The notes: a model not told the origin generated them from the sequence alone. Shown: positions 32,273 to 40,361, numbered from the stretch's first letter. The stretch is DNA of 64,000 nucleotides from Geomonas edaphica (GCF_004917075.1 NZ_SSYB01000004.1:479006-543005), one strand, 5' to 3'. Numbers and translations: made by a program.

Positions 32273-32962
32273 TTACTCAGGATATCCCTCGCGGTACAGA
32301 CAATGTGTTGTAGTCTTAGCAGGAGATGAAAGCGGTTGGTCATCAGCGTCCAGGCTGTTTGGTGGCATAAGCTGTCCAGCTTCTCTCGATCTGATCCACC
32401 CGACTGTACTATGAGGCTCAAATACCGACTCCACCTGCATCCACCCATCTTTTTGTCTAAGTATCCCGACCAAAGCTCCTTTGCGGAGAACCCCTTTCAA
32501 TTTCCCTTTGTGGGAGGGGACCAAGTGCAACACAGCGCGCTCAGCAATGATTTCCTGCAGATCGAGCCATTTTGTCAGCCTCACCAACTCGAGCACAATT
32601 CCAGTCGAAATCTGTGGCAGCAACACGAGACCACATCCAGCATGATCTGTCCCGTTATTGATTTTGAGATCCACCCCACCAGGGATATCTTTCACCGTTC
32701 CCGGCAGCAAACGATCGCTCCAAGTCATTACGCGTGCTTCATTGTTTGCGGAAGAGCCTCTAAGAAAGAATGAACAGTCCTTAGTCACACCCTCCCCTTG
32801 ATTTTCCTTATAAACTCCGACAACGGCTCCGTGTTTCCCTACTGCTATAGCTAGATTTTCGTAGACCCCTGACTTTAGTTCCCCAGCCGATGCCGAAGTA
32901 ACCGAAACAAGCAAAATCCACAAAGCCGTTACGTTAAGTTTTAGGAGAGCTTGATGCCGCAT
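32273..32962 (-). CDS. Secreted protein, candidate immunity partner of the muramidase
   Basis: About 229 residues from the ATG at 32962: hydrophobic signal peptide (LNVTALWILLVSVTSASAGE), a central domain with CSFFLRG and HAGCGLVLLP cysteines, and an SH3-like region near the end (LRKGALVGILRQKDGWMQVE). It overlaps the 3' end of the muramidase gene by 29 bp; an upstream in-frame ATG with GGAG would extend it further. Periplasmic location and overlap with a cell-wall hydrolase lacking a signal peptide fit an immunity protein. The last 25 or so residues lie over a transposase remnant (32310-32354), so the C-terminus may not be original. Confidence 0.55.
   Translation of the reverse strand: MRHQALLKLNVTALWILLVSVTSASAGELKSGVYENLAIAVGKHGAVVGVYKENQGEGVTKDCSFFLRGSSANNEARVMTWSDRLLPGTVKDIPGGVDLKINNGTDHAGCGLVLLPQISTGIVLELVRLTKWLDLQEIIAERAVLHLVPSHKGKLKGVLRKGALVGILRQKDGWMQVESVFEPHSTVGWIRSREAGQLMPPNSLDADDQPLSSPAKTTTHCLYREGYPE
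32310..32354 (-). mobile_element. Remnant of a RAYT transposase core
   Basis: The minus-strand frame reads WTLMTNRFHLLLRLQ, matching WALMTNHFHLLLRPE of RAYT element 1, and the DNA is closely similar to 32012-32055. Only this core survives. It lies in the 3' part of the immunity-like gene in another frame, evidence of an older RAYT copy or a partial duplication. Confidence 0.6.
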
Positions 32963-33779
32963 TACAATGTTTTTTGTAACTACGCTCCATACGTTTGTCA
33001 TAATCTCCATAATTAACTCCGTTGTACAAGCAGGCAATTTTCTTAAAATCTTTGGCCATTATTGCCGAAATCAAGTCTGATCGCGACTTACAAAACTTCA
33101 CAAACCCCATTAATTGTTCCCGCTCTCCAGTCTTCATTGCCATCACAAAATCAAGTACGTTTTCAAACCCGCAAGCTTTGTGGTTAAACCCCATAATCTG
33201 AAACTTTCCCCAGGAGCAGGACTGGAGTGCGGCATTGGCATCCAGTTCCATCGCTGCACGTAGGGTTTGCCATGACACAGAATGAGAGCGATTGTTTAGC
33301 TTCCATTGCGCTCCCGCTTTTTCCAAGTACACGTATGAGAGGCGCATATGTCGATCATGCAATCTTTTTGTGAGTCGTCGAAATATATGTCCTTCATATG
33401 CAATGACGGGTAGACCATCGGAACCAAAGCCGCTTTTCCCACCAGACTCAACTTCTGCGAAAGCCTTGATCACCGCTACGGAAGCACCTCCTAAAGTCTT
33501 AGCTGCATCAACGAAATCTTCTTCTCTAAGCTGGTTTCTGGTTCCTGGTTTAGGTGTGATAACACTGCTAATTATTCTGCTTTGCTCCGTTATGTTTGGA
33601 TCCCTTCCAACGACGAATGGAGAGGCATGATCGTTTATTCCCAAGGGCCCCGGTGTGTCCCCGATGTGTGTACGACGTGTGTCCGGCGAAGCGGCATCGT
33701 TGTGGCCTAGTGGGCCTGGGGTTAGGGCAGGGCGTTGAAAGGGGTCGCGGTGGAAGTGGGGCGCACGGGAGTTGGCCAT
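32934..33779 (-). CDS. DUF3380 N-acetylmuramidase with twin TPGPLGxND leader (effector candidate)
   Basis: A 281-residue protein without signal peptide. Residues 20-30 and 42-52 carry TPGPLGHNDAA and TPGPLGINDHA, a leader shared with the amidase-like protein at 45838-46476. Residues about 85-270 are a DUF3380 peptidoglycan muramidase: IKAFAEVESGGKSGF with catalytic Glu111, IAYEGHIFRRLT and QSCSWGKFQIMGFNHKACGF. Such domains cleave glycan strands in phage lysins and in secreted antibacterial toxins. AGGAGGTTCAT precedes the ATG. The next gene overlaps its 3' end and encodes a signal-peptide protein. An effector delivered to rivals is inferred; a degraded prophage lysin is less likely because no phage genes surround it. 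Confidence 0.75.
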   Translation of the reverse strand: MANSRAPHFHRDPFQRPALTPGPLGHNDAASPDTRRTHIGDTPGPLGINDHASPFVVGRDPNITEQSRIISSVITPKPGTRNQLREEDFVDAAKTLGGASVAVIKAFAEVESGGKSGFGSDGLPVIAYEGHIFRRLTKRLHDRHMRLSYVYLEKAGAQWKLNNRSHSVSWQTLRAAMELDANAALQSCSWGKFQIMGFNHKACGFENVLDFVMAMKTGEREQLMGFVKFCKSRSDLISAIMAKDFKKIACLYNGVNYGDYDKRMERSYKKHCNAASSSPKT

Positions 33780-33822
33780 ATGAACCTCCTAAGGGAGAGT
33801 TCGTGACAACGGAAATAGGCTA

Positions 33823-33848
33823 GGGTCAGGCTTGCAAAGTTGCAAAGT
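33823..33848. repeat. Left end repeat of RAYT element 2
   Basis: A 26-bp sequence starting GGGTCAGGCTTGCAAAG at the stop of the transposase gene. It recurs inverted at 34803-34828 and again, with one change, at 35138-35163. Confidence 0.75.
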
Positions 33849-34785
33849 CGACAAGGATTTTATGAAGATTCTTCATCCGTTCAGCAATTTCGTGGTCGGA
33901 CTTTGATCTAGCTGTCAGCCTTGTGATGGACGAACTAAGAGTCGTGACGTCGCGCCCAAAGACATGACCGAGATCTGTGAGAGTGTCATCACTCATTTCC
34001 CGTACCGCCCATGCCACCATTGAACGTGCTTCTGCCATCTTGAAGCTTCTGTCGGCATTAACCAGCCCCCCGCCCGTCAGCCCATAGAGGCGCTCCACTG
34101 CCTCTATTATTTCGGGAATCGCAGGCTTCCTCATATGCTCTGGTTCTATGTTGTCATGGATCTTATCCACAAAGTCATCCGGACCGAGAAAACGTGTATC
34201 GGCTATATCTCCGTGGCTGAAGACATCACAGTGCCCGTTTTGAATGTTCTCGTTGACGAAGTCCAGGAAGGCGGACCTGGCGCGTTGCATGTTGTTGCCG
34301 AAGTAGGCCAGGACGGGTTCCATCCGCAACCAGGGCAGGACTTCCTTGCCAACATAAGCACGATGGCTGCTCCAAGGATAGGCTGAAGGGTCCTTTACAA
34401 GATTCGCACGAATTGGATTCAGGTGGATATATGAGGTCAACTGAAGGAGGTATTCGTCGGCGTCGACCAGGATCGCCCTGTACCGTCCTTGGAAGAGGTG
34501 CCCGACTCTTTTTTGCCGCCAGTTTATCCAGCGGGTATACCTAAAAGCCAAGTTCTGGATGATCCTTGATAGCGGGACATCAGAGACTTGGCAGAGGAGG
34601 TGTACATGGTTGGTCATCAGACAGAAAGAGAGGATCGAATGGCCAAACCTTTCGATCCCCTCTTGGAGAAGCAGGTAGAACTTATACCGGTCCACCTCAT
34701 CAAAGAAAATGTCCTGCCGGTCGTTACCCCGCAGGATGACGTGATAGTAAGCACCAGGGAAATGTATGCGCTGCCGGCGAGCCAT
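33826..34785 (-). CDS. REP-associated tyrosine transposase (RAYT), element 2
   Basis: A 319-residue Y1/HUH transposase of a different RAYT lineage from element 1. It begins ARRQRIHFPGAYYHVILRG, has the HUH motif in CLMTNHVHLLCQV, the block GHLFQGRYRAILVDADEYLL and YIHLNPIRANLV, and ends with a DnaA-like DNA-binding region. It is intact and bounded by inverted 26-bp repeats (33823-33848 and 34803-34828). The overlapping start of a truncated second copy lies immediately upstream. Confidence 0.88.
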   Translation of the reverse strand: MARRQRIHFPGAYYHVILRGNDRQDIFFDEVDRYKFYLLLQEGIERFGHSILSFCLMTNHVHLLCQVSDVPLSRIIQNLAFRYTRWINWRQKRVGHLFQGRYRAILVDADEYLLQLTSYIHLNPIRANLVKDPSAYPWSSHRAYVGKEVLPWLRMEPVLAYFGNNMQRARSAFLDFVNENIQNGHCDVFSHGDIADTRFLGPDDFVDKIHDNIEPEHMRKPAIPEIIEAVERLYGLTGGGLVNADRSFKMAEARSMVAWAVREMSDDTLTDLGHVFGRDVTTLSSSITRLTARSKSDHEIAERMKNLHKILVDFATLQA

Positions 34786-35120
34786 TAGCCAAAGCTAACC
34801 CAACTTTGCAACTTTGCAAGCCTGACCCCAGATTCCACAACTCTGTTTTGCCGCCAGTTTATCCAGCGGGTGTACCTAAACGCGAGATTCTGGATGATCC
34901 TTGATAGCGGAACGTCGGAGACCTGGCAGAGGAGGTGTACGTGGTTGGTCATCAGACAGAAAGAGAGGATCGAATGGCCAAACCTTTCGATCCCCTCTTG
35001 GAGAAGCAGGTAGAACTTGTACCGGTCCACCTCATCAAAGAAAATGTCCTGCCGGTCGTTACCCCGCAGGATGACGTGATAGTGAGCACCAGGGAAATGT
35101 ATGCGCTGTCGGCGGGCCAT
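34785..35120 (-). pseudogene. Truncated duplicate of RAYT element 2 (5' part only)
   Basis: About the first 93 codons of the element 2 transposase are repeated almost exactly (HUH motif included), then the frame diverges at WINWRQNR and runs into end-repeat sequence, ending at 34785. The DNA block at roughly 34847-35163 copies 34509-34828 including the end repeat. It lacks the catalytic Tyr region and is non-functional. This looks like a one-ended or partial transposition product. Confidence 0.85.
34803..34828. repeat. Inverted end repeat of RAYT element 2
   Basis: Reverse complement of 33823-33848 (ACTTTGCAACTTTGCAAGCC and following). It lies upstream of the intact transposase start and at the junction with the truncated copy. 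Confidence 0.75.
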
Positions 35121-35137
35121 TAACCAAAGTTAACCCA

Positions 35138-35163
35138 ACTTTGCAACTTTGCAAGCCTGGCCC
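35138..35163. repeat. Third copy of the RAYT element 2 end repeat
   Basis: Same orientation as 34803-34828 with CCTGGCCC instead of CCTGACCC. It marks the outer end of the truncated duplicate. Confidence 0.75.
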
Positions 35164-35194
35164 CAGATCCCAGATCCCCGGATCCCGCACCCCT

Positions 35195-36109
35195 TTACTC
35201 GGAGTCAGGTCCGTTTAGGATATTTTCTGTCAGTTCTTTCTGCTTGAGGGAGAGCTCCTTCATGTCTGTGACACCTCTGGCTAATGCACTGACATCAAAC
35301 TCTACAATTTTTCCAACTGCAGCCATGTCTTTCATCTGATTGAATGCCTTGTTTAATTGTTCTAAAGACGGTTCATCTGGACTACTTTTACAATTTAAAT
35401 CCAAAGTTTGTGGAAAAGATTCAAAAACTTTTTTAACTTTTGATAATAACTCACCAGAAGTATTGAGATGTGAAAAAGATGATTCAAACATTTCTACAAA
35501 ATTATCAAGTTTGATGTCGCGCTCTTTTGAATATTCGAGACGTAAATTTTCGCGACGCAATTGTTCTCGCGTGTTTTGGAGCAATTCTTCAAGCATTTCA
35601 TCAGACGTTCTTCGTGCTATTGGTTCAGTAATTATTGGAACAGTTGAAATTTTATTGCTCAATTTTGGCCACCAAACTTCAAAAATTTCCTCTAACTCTG
35701 ATTCAGGCATTTTGTGTTCAACAAGGGCAGAGTTTAGGGTTTTTAGCAATCGCATAACACCACTATGGTCCAAAACTACAGATTGAAATTGGGTGAGAGG
35801 TCCGGTCAACTGCCCTGGTTGCATTTCCAACAGTACAGGGCACACAAATGTCTGATCAATAGTTTTTGACAACGCACCTGATTCGAACTGAAGCCATGGA
35901 TTATGTTGATTCTCAGGTGTTACACAGATAATTCCTACCTTTGCTTGCGAAAGTTCTGAAGACACATCAGTAAGCCATCTTGCTCCAGCAGAAATATCCT
36001 CTTGGGACATCCATGGACGGAGAGTTTGTAAAACTTTTGGAAGCCAATTGCGTATTGCCTCTGCAACAAACTTACTTCGTTCTCCGGACCAGCTGATAAA
36101 CACCCGCAT
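35195..36109 (-). CDS. TIR-domain protein, probable antiphage NADase or sensor
   Basis: A 304-residue protein with an N-terminal TIR domain (about 1-140): MRVFISWSGERSKFVAEAI, PWMSQEDISAGARWLTDV and NPWLQFESGALSK, where the Glu in FESGAL is in the position of the NAD-cleaving Glu of bacterial TIR enzymes. The remainder is helical, with coiled-coil-like stretches (LLQNTREQLRRENLRLEYSK). The gene is much AT-richer than the core genes, suggesting transfer. AGGAGGGGTAA precedes the ATG. It is monocistronic, about 650 bp from the caspase gene. Antiphage defence is inferred from family and island context. Confidence 0.75.
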   Translation of the reverse strand: MRVFISWSGERSKFVAEAIRNWLPKVLQTLRPWMSQEDISAGARWLTDVSSELSQAKVGIICVTPENQHNPWLQFESGALSKTIDQTFVCPVLLEMQPGQLTGPLTQFQSVVLDHSGVMRLLKTLNSALVEHKMPESELEEIFEVWWPKLSNKISTVPIITEPIARRTSDEMLEELLQNTREQLRRENLRLEYSKERDIKLDNFVEMFESSFSHLNTSGELLSKVKKVFESFPQTLDLNCKSSPDEPSLEQLNKAFNQMKDMAAVGKIVEFDVSALARGVTDMKELSLKQKELTENILNGPDSE

Positions 36110-36534
36110 TTACCCCTCCTGTTAGAATGTATGATCAGAGCAATTCTGGTGCGTATGAACAGCTGATCTCCGCTAATCTGTTATTCTACAGATTCAATAG
36201 ATTCAGATACAGTTCTGTCCTACACGTCTCGCAATTTAAATCGATTTTAGACCATGGTCAATGAAAATAGGTGCTGTGCTTGTTGGATCAATTTTGCGGG
36301 GATCCGCAAGTTCCGGCGAGGGTGTGTGGTTAGGCACATAAGTTCTGTGGGCAACGCTGTTTTAAGGTACTTAAGATGACGTCATAGGTATCGCCGATAA
36401 AAATAGCCGATTAGCGCTAATCTTCAGCAGCATGCTTTTTAAGACGTTTTCTGTCGCACCACCGCAGTAGGATCGCCATGAATAATCACCCTCACAAGGA
36501 GTCACACATGGCGCAGAATCAGTAATGTGACGTC
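36110..36534. other. Intergenic region with an aborted gene start
   Basis: 425 bp without a substantial gene. At 36496-36525 the plus strand has AAGGAGTCACAC followed by ATG and four codons (MAQNQ) and then a stop: a proper ribosome binding site with no gene behind it, perhaps the remains of a gene cut by an insertion or deletion. The arms GTCACA (36501-36506) and TGTGAC (36526-36531) flank it. Confidence 0.4.
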
Positions 36535-36748
36535 TTACCCTAAGTCATTGCTTTCTAAAGCTTTCCCTTCTCTACACGTTCTCAACGTAAAAGTGCAGAT
36601 ATCTGGGCTCCCGTGAGGGCCGGACCGGACATTGTTGAACTCGTGGACCTTATTTTCCGCAGCCTGAACAGCCTGTCTCTTGAAAAGGTCCACAACGTCA
36701 ACTACCCCCTTTGGCTCCCCGAATCTCCACAACTATTGTCTGTCCCAT
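36535..36748 (-). pseudogene. Small frameshifted gene downstream of the caspase gene
   Basis: From an ATG at 36748 the frame begins MGQTIVVEIRGAKG and then hits a stop. Removing one base from the run of five C (plus strand) at about 36704-36708 joins it to a second frame, VVDVVDLFKRQAVQAAENK and onward to the stop at 36535, giving about 70 residues. It lies 20 bp behind the caspase gene and could be a third component of that operon. The frameshift may be real, a sequencing error in a homopolymer, or programmed slippage. No family was recognised. Confidence 0.5.
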
Positions 36749-36768
36749 TATAATCGTCGGAATATCCC

Positions 36769-37755
36769 TTATATAAGCCCCTTTGCTGCTAAGCGACGGT
36801 AGTGCTCGCCAAGAGCGGTTAGACGGACGGTCTTGCTTTCCATTGCCGCGTGCCACATATGCGGTGCGCCTTCAGGTACCGCAAGCCCCACGCGGTTGTA
36901 TTTCTGAAGGATTTTGAAGATAGCGTTGTGGTCGGGGTTCGGAGTGGGAATGCCTTGCGGATCTTTGACCCAACATTCGTGTCTCTCCGGCTCATAGCTT
37001 GGATCAATTTGGAAATGAAAACCGGAAGTTGGAAAAAACTCTGCAATCCGACGAAGTTCAGCAAGTTCTAGTGGGGGGTGAACTTTCCTCAAAGACACAA
37101 AGCGAGTGACATTTGTCTTAAAGACGGGTCTTTGCGCCCACGGCCCAAGTGACTGGTCTACGTGTGCATAGACCCCGCCAGGGGTTACGTCTCCTACGAG
37201 GTTGGCGGCAGCTCCGCCGAGCGCGTCGACAAGTAAGCTGGTAAAAACACCGGCTCCATTTTCCTCAGTTGCATATTGTTCAGCAGTTGAGGCGGTTAGA
37301 ATGGTCACTCCATCGCTGATCTCGGCCACCTTGTGCTGCAACGCGCTTCCTCCCGCGACGCCGCTATGACAGCTATCAAGAACTATCACTCGATTTTGAA
37401 TCCTCGATTGATTTGCCATGGTCAGAATCTCAGCCAATGGCACACCATCGTTTCCAGTCTTTACGTCGGAAGAGCAAAGATACCCGCCAGTTGCTTCAAT
37501 ATGGCCATGGCCTGCGAAGTACAGAAGTGCCACTTCACCATCCCCCGCAAATAGGCTTTCAATGGCCTGTCTAAGCTCATCACGCCCAACGGGATCAGCC
37601 GGGCCAGTGGCGGTCAGAAGCTTTACACCAAAATTCACCGAACCATCAGAATGCCGATCTAGCATGGTTTTGACAGCAAATGAATCATTGACACAGCCAT
37701 ATAATGGCAAGACATTGATGTAATGGTCAATACCGACAACGAGCGCTTTTCTCAC
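36769..37755 (-). CDS. Caspase-like (peptidase C14) protease
   Basis: A 328-residue protein with an N-terminal caspase-type protease domain (about 1-230): [10 protein letters not shown] at the first strand, LLYFAGHGH with catalytic His83 and IVLDSCHSG with catalytic Cys129. The C-terminal 100 residues (from [13 protein letters not shown]) match no domain I know and could sense a nucleotide signal. The GTG at 37755 overlaps the stop of the upstream TIR-like gene by four bases (GTGA), so the two are translationally coupled. By analogy with type IV Thoeris, the upstream TIR protein may make a cyclic-ADP-ribose signal that activates this protease, killing the infected cell. The function is inferred. 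Confidence 0.8.
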   Translation of the reverse strand: MRKALVVGIDHYINVLPLYGCVNDSFAVKTMLDRHSDGSVNFGVKLLTATGPADPVGRDELRQAIESLFAGDGEVALLYFAGHGHIEATGGYLCSSDVKTGNDGVPLAEILTMANQSRIQNRVIVLDSCHSGVAGGSALQHKVAEISDGVTILTASTAEQYATEENGAGVFTSLLVDALGGAAANLVGDVTPGGVYAHVDQSLGPWAQRPVFKTNVTRFVSLRKVHPPLELAELRRIAEFFPTSGFHFQIDPSYEPERHECWVKDPQGIPTPNPDHNAIFKILQKYNRVGLAVPEGAPHMWHAAMESKTVRLTALGEHYRRLAAKGLI

Positions 37756-38165
37756 TTTATATTCTTTCCTTCTTTCATTACTTGATCGACAGCAGAAGCA
37801 ATTTTCTCCCAGTCCCAACTGATTGTCCGGTTGCGCTGGAGTCCATCAGGAAGGTTGCTAGAATTGTTTGCCCCATCAACGTAAACGCCAAAGACTGGAA
37901 CGGCTTGGTCTTTTGCCTTTTTTATTTCCTTGGCAACACCGGTAGCGCTTGCCATGGTTTTACCAACAAGGACAATAAGCGCGTTGCATTTGTTGATTTT
38001 GTCCTTAACTATGGCCTCCCACTGTGACTGTGGCATCGCCGATTTGGCAGACCAGTCCTGAATAGAAAATGGCGTCTTTGAATTCTTTGCTTGCCCTGTA
38101 AATAAGTTTTTTTCAGTTTCATTGTGGTCGAAGTCAAAACTAATGAATGCTCTCGGGTCTGCCAC
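37752..38165 (-). CDS. ThsB-like TIR-fold protein (DUF1863/MTH538)
   Basis: A 137-residue protein of the TIR-like MTH538/ThsB group: [20 protein letters not shown] at the N-terminus, [20 protein letters not shown] and [20 protein letters not shown]. In Thoeris systems ThsB proteins detect phage and convert NAD into a cyclic ADP-ribose isomer that switches on an effector. Here the coupled neighbour is a caspase-like protease instead of ThsA. There is a Shine-Dalgarno-like GGAGAGAAAAGTGGC region upstream of the ATG at 38165. Confidence 0.8.
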   Translation of the reverse strand: MADPRAFISFDFDHNETEKNLFTGQAKNSKTPFSIQDWSAKSAMPQSQWEAIVKDKINKCNALIVLVGKTMASATGVAKEIKKAKDQAVPVFGVYVDGANNSSNLPDGLQRNRTISWDWEKIASAVDQVMKEGKNIK

Positions 38166-38398
38166 TTTTCTCTCCTTGTTTGTAATTGAAGTTAATTCCG
38201 AAGATATGGCTCCTCAGGTATTCCGGTGTTCTGGGTATTCCCAGGTATCCCGGGGACACAATACGTATAGTCACTTAACATAATAACTGCCTCGCCTACC
38301 GGCCTCCACTCATTCCTATTTCCAGGCCTACCAGGACTCTTCTTACTGAGGTGAACGAGGATAACAAGCCCCCCCTGAAATCCTGCCTAAGCTTCCCT

Positions 38399-39376
38399 TT
38401 ACGCTGGCCATGCTTTCTTACACAGAAGGCATCCGTAAAAGCTCTGCCCCTCTTTCGGCCCACCCTGGAACGTCCTCAGGACAAGTTCACTGCCACAATC
38501 CGGGCAGGTCCTTTGCTGTTCTTCTTTCGGCTGCTCCGCCTCTGTACCTGGTGACGTTGGGACCGGACCCGCAACCGCGAAGACCTGGGTGCCGTTGCAT
38601 TTTGGGTAGGTGTTGCAGCCCCAGAACTTCTGGCCTGCATTTGGTCCTTTGCGGGCTACTCGGACTTGCATCGCTGCACCGCACCTCGGACAGTGGGGCG
38701 CGGCTGAGGCAGCAACATTCGCTGAGGATGGCTGTGGTGCTACGTTGCGGCGGATTGTTCCGATCATAGACTTCAGCTTCTGGCCGTCGATGAGTTCGAG
38801 ATTGAGTCCCTTCACAAAGGCCTTGGCGTCTTCGGTGAATGTGCCGGAGGTTACGAAGTACCCACCGGCTGCTCCTGCTGCGGCCATTACTCCGTAGAAC
38901 TCTCGCACGGGCTGGACGCTGACCTTGTACGCCTTCCACTGCTTGCACTGCACCAGGTGCTTCTCTCTCCCCTTGCGCAAAACGAGATCCACGCCGCCAT
39001 CCGGCCCGCTACCACCCTCTCGTGCGACCTCAAATCCCTTCCGCTTGAAATGCTCGGCTACCAACGTCTCGAACTCGCCCCAGCTCATCTCGTTCAGTGA
39101 TGCGACATCGGCGCGCGCCTTGACCGTTTCGTAGAGCTTGCGCTGCTTCATGGAGTTGAATGCGGAGATACCTGCCCCGATTAGGAAGGCGGGAGCGAGA
39201 AAGAACTGCCCGAACATCGCGAACATGGGCGCGACGAGGTTGCCGGGGTTTTGGGAGGGGAGTGCACGGGAAATGAGGAAGGATACGACGGCAAGAATGA
39301 CGGAGATCCACCAGGGGAACTTGCTGGCGATGATGACGATGTCTTCTAGGGGACTGGTGCGGTTTTTGCGGGCCAT
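38399..39376 (-). CDS. Membrane-anchored Mrr-like restriction endonuclease with zinc ribbons
   Basis: A 325-residue protein: two membrane helices near the N-terminus (about 20-37 and 49-72), an Mrr_cat nuclease domain (about 92-205) with the PD-(D/E)xK signature in SGPDGGVDLVL and LVQCKQWK, and two C-terminal zinc ribbons of topoisomerase I type (CPRCGAAM with GCNTYPKC; CPDCGSEL with GCLLCKKA). Mrr proteins cut modified or foreign DNA. Membrane anchoring suggests action on DNA entering the cell, but this is inference. The ATG at 39376 lacks a clear ribosome binding site. It lies in the defence island, 233 bp upstream of the TIR/caspase pair. Confidence 0.82.
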   Translation of the reverse strand: MARKNRTSPLEDIVIIASKFPWWISVILAVVSFLISRALPSQNPGNLVAPMFAMFGQFFLAPAFLIGAGISAFNSMKQRKLYETVKARADVASLNEMSWGEFETLVAEHFKRKGFEVAREGGSGPDGGVDLVLRKGREKHLVQCKQWKAYKVSVQPVREFYGVMAAAGAAGGYFVTSGTFTEDAKAFVKGLNLELIDGQKLKSMIGTIRRNVAPQPSSANVAASAAPHCPRCGAAMQVRVARKGPNAGQKFWGCNTYPKCNGTQVFAVAGPVPTSPGTEAEQPKEEQQRTCPDCGSELVLRTFQGGPKEGQSFYGCLLCKKAWPA

Positions 39377-40361
39377 GGGACTTTGCGCAACTCCTTAGGC
39401 GGGATAGCGTAAACATCATTAACACATGCAGAAACATTGTTAAAGAAAATTCAACACCGCAAACCAATTTACTCACGCAGAGACGCCAAGACGCAAAGAA
39501 ATGTGATTAACAGGGGTGGAGGGGCTGAACGGGGATTACTACCTATGACCGAGGCTGCTGATGGTTCAACCTCTTGCGCTCCCAATTTACTCCTGACGCT
39601 GGAGGTTCAATCTCTAGCGTTCTCAATTTACTCCCGATGCTAGAGGTTCAACCTCTGGCGTTTTCAATTTACTCCCGACGCTGGAGGTTCAACCTCTGGC
39701 GTTTTCAATTTACTCACGACGCTGGAGGTTCAACCTCTGGCGTTTTCAATTTACTCTCGACGCTGGAGGTTCAACCTCTGGCGTTTTCAAATTACTCGCG
39801 ACGCTGGAGGTTCAACCTCTGGCGATTTCAATTTACTCGCGACGCTGGAGGTTCAACCTCTGGCGATTTCAATTTACTCACGACGCTGGAGGTTCAACCT
39901 CTGGCGCTTTCAATTTACTCGCGACGCTGGAGGTTCAACCTCTAGCGTTTTCAATTTACTCACGACGCTGGAGGTTCAACCTCTGGCGTTTTCAATTTAC
40001 TCGCGACGCTAGAGGTTCAACCTCTGGCGCTCTCAATTTACTACCGGCGCCGGAGGTTCGATGTCACGGGTTTCCAATTTACTGCCGAGGTTGGAGGTTG
40101 AAGGTATTACGTTTTGAATTCAGCAATTGGGCCAGAGGTGGGATCGCCCTCACCCCGACCCTCTCCCGGAGGGAGAGGGAGGAAAGAAGGCACTCATTGA
40201 GGAAAACCTAGGCGATGCCGAGATCCTAGAGTGCCCGCGGCGTTTCATTTGCTGCTGGGAGATCCTGCGAGGTGAGGCGGCAAGAAGTGTGGATCGTTTG
40301 GAAGTAGCGAGGCAGGTGTGCGGCTGCAGGTCGGTCTCTGCAGCCGCACCAGGAATGCGGG
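39377..40361. other. Long intergenic region dominated by a tandem repeat
   Basis: Nearly 1 kb without a supported gene. The 41-bp tandem array occupies 39595-40110. A hairpin CCCTCTCCC/GGGAGAGGG lies at 40158-40179. Open frames through the array are by-products of its sequence. Confidence 0.6.
39595..40110. repeat. 41-bp tandem repeat array, about 12-13 units
   Basis: Unit starts are spaced exactly 41 bp (39595, 39636, 39677, 39718 and so on), with the last two units degenerate. Each unit contains a palindrome GAGGTT-C-AACCTC flanked by CGCT and GGCG, followed by a conserved TTTTCAATTTACTC. Some units have CTAGAGG/CCTCTAG pairing variants that keep the hairpin. The segment between palindromes is conserved, not variable, so this is a minisatellite and not a CRISPR. 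Confidence 0.9.

Noticed and set aside
32934-33779. Prophage lysin remnant
   Set aside because: DUF3380 occurs in phage lysins, but no holin, tail or other phage gene is near, and the leader is shared with a second non-phage-like enzyme paired with a secreted protein.
39574-39945. 123-codon open frame through the tandem repeat
   Set aside because: It exists only because the 41-bp unit happens to lack stops in that frame; no ribosome binding site and no start context.
39595-40110. CRISPR array
   Set aside because: Units are 41 bp with no unique spacers; the DNA between the palindromes is conserved and no cas gene is in the window.
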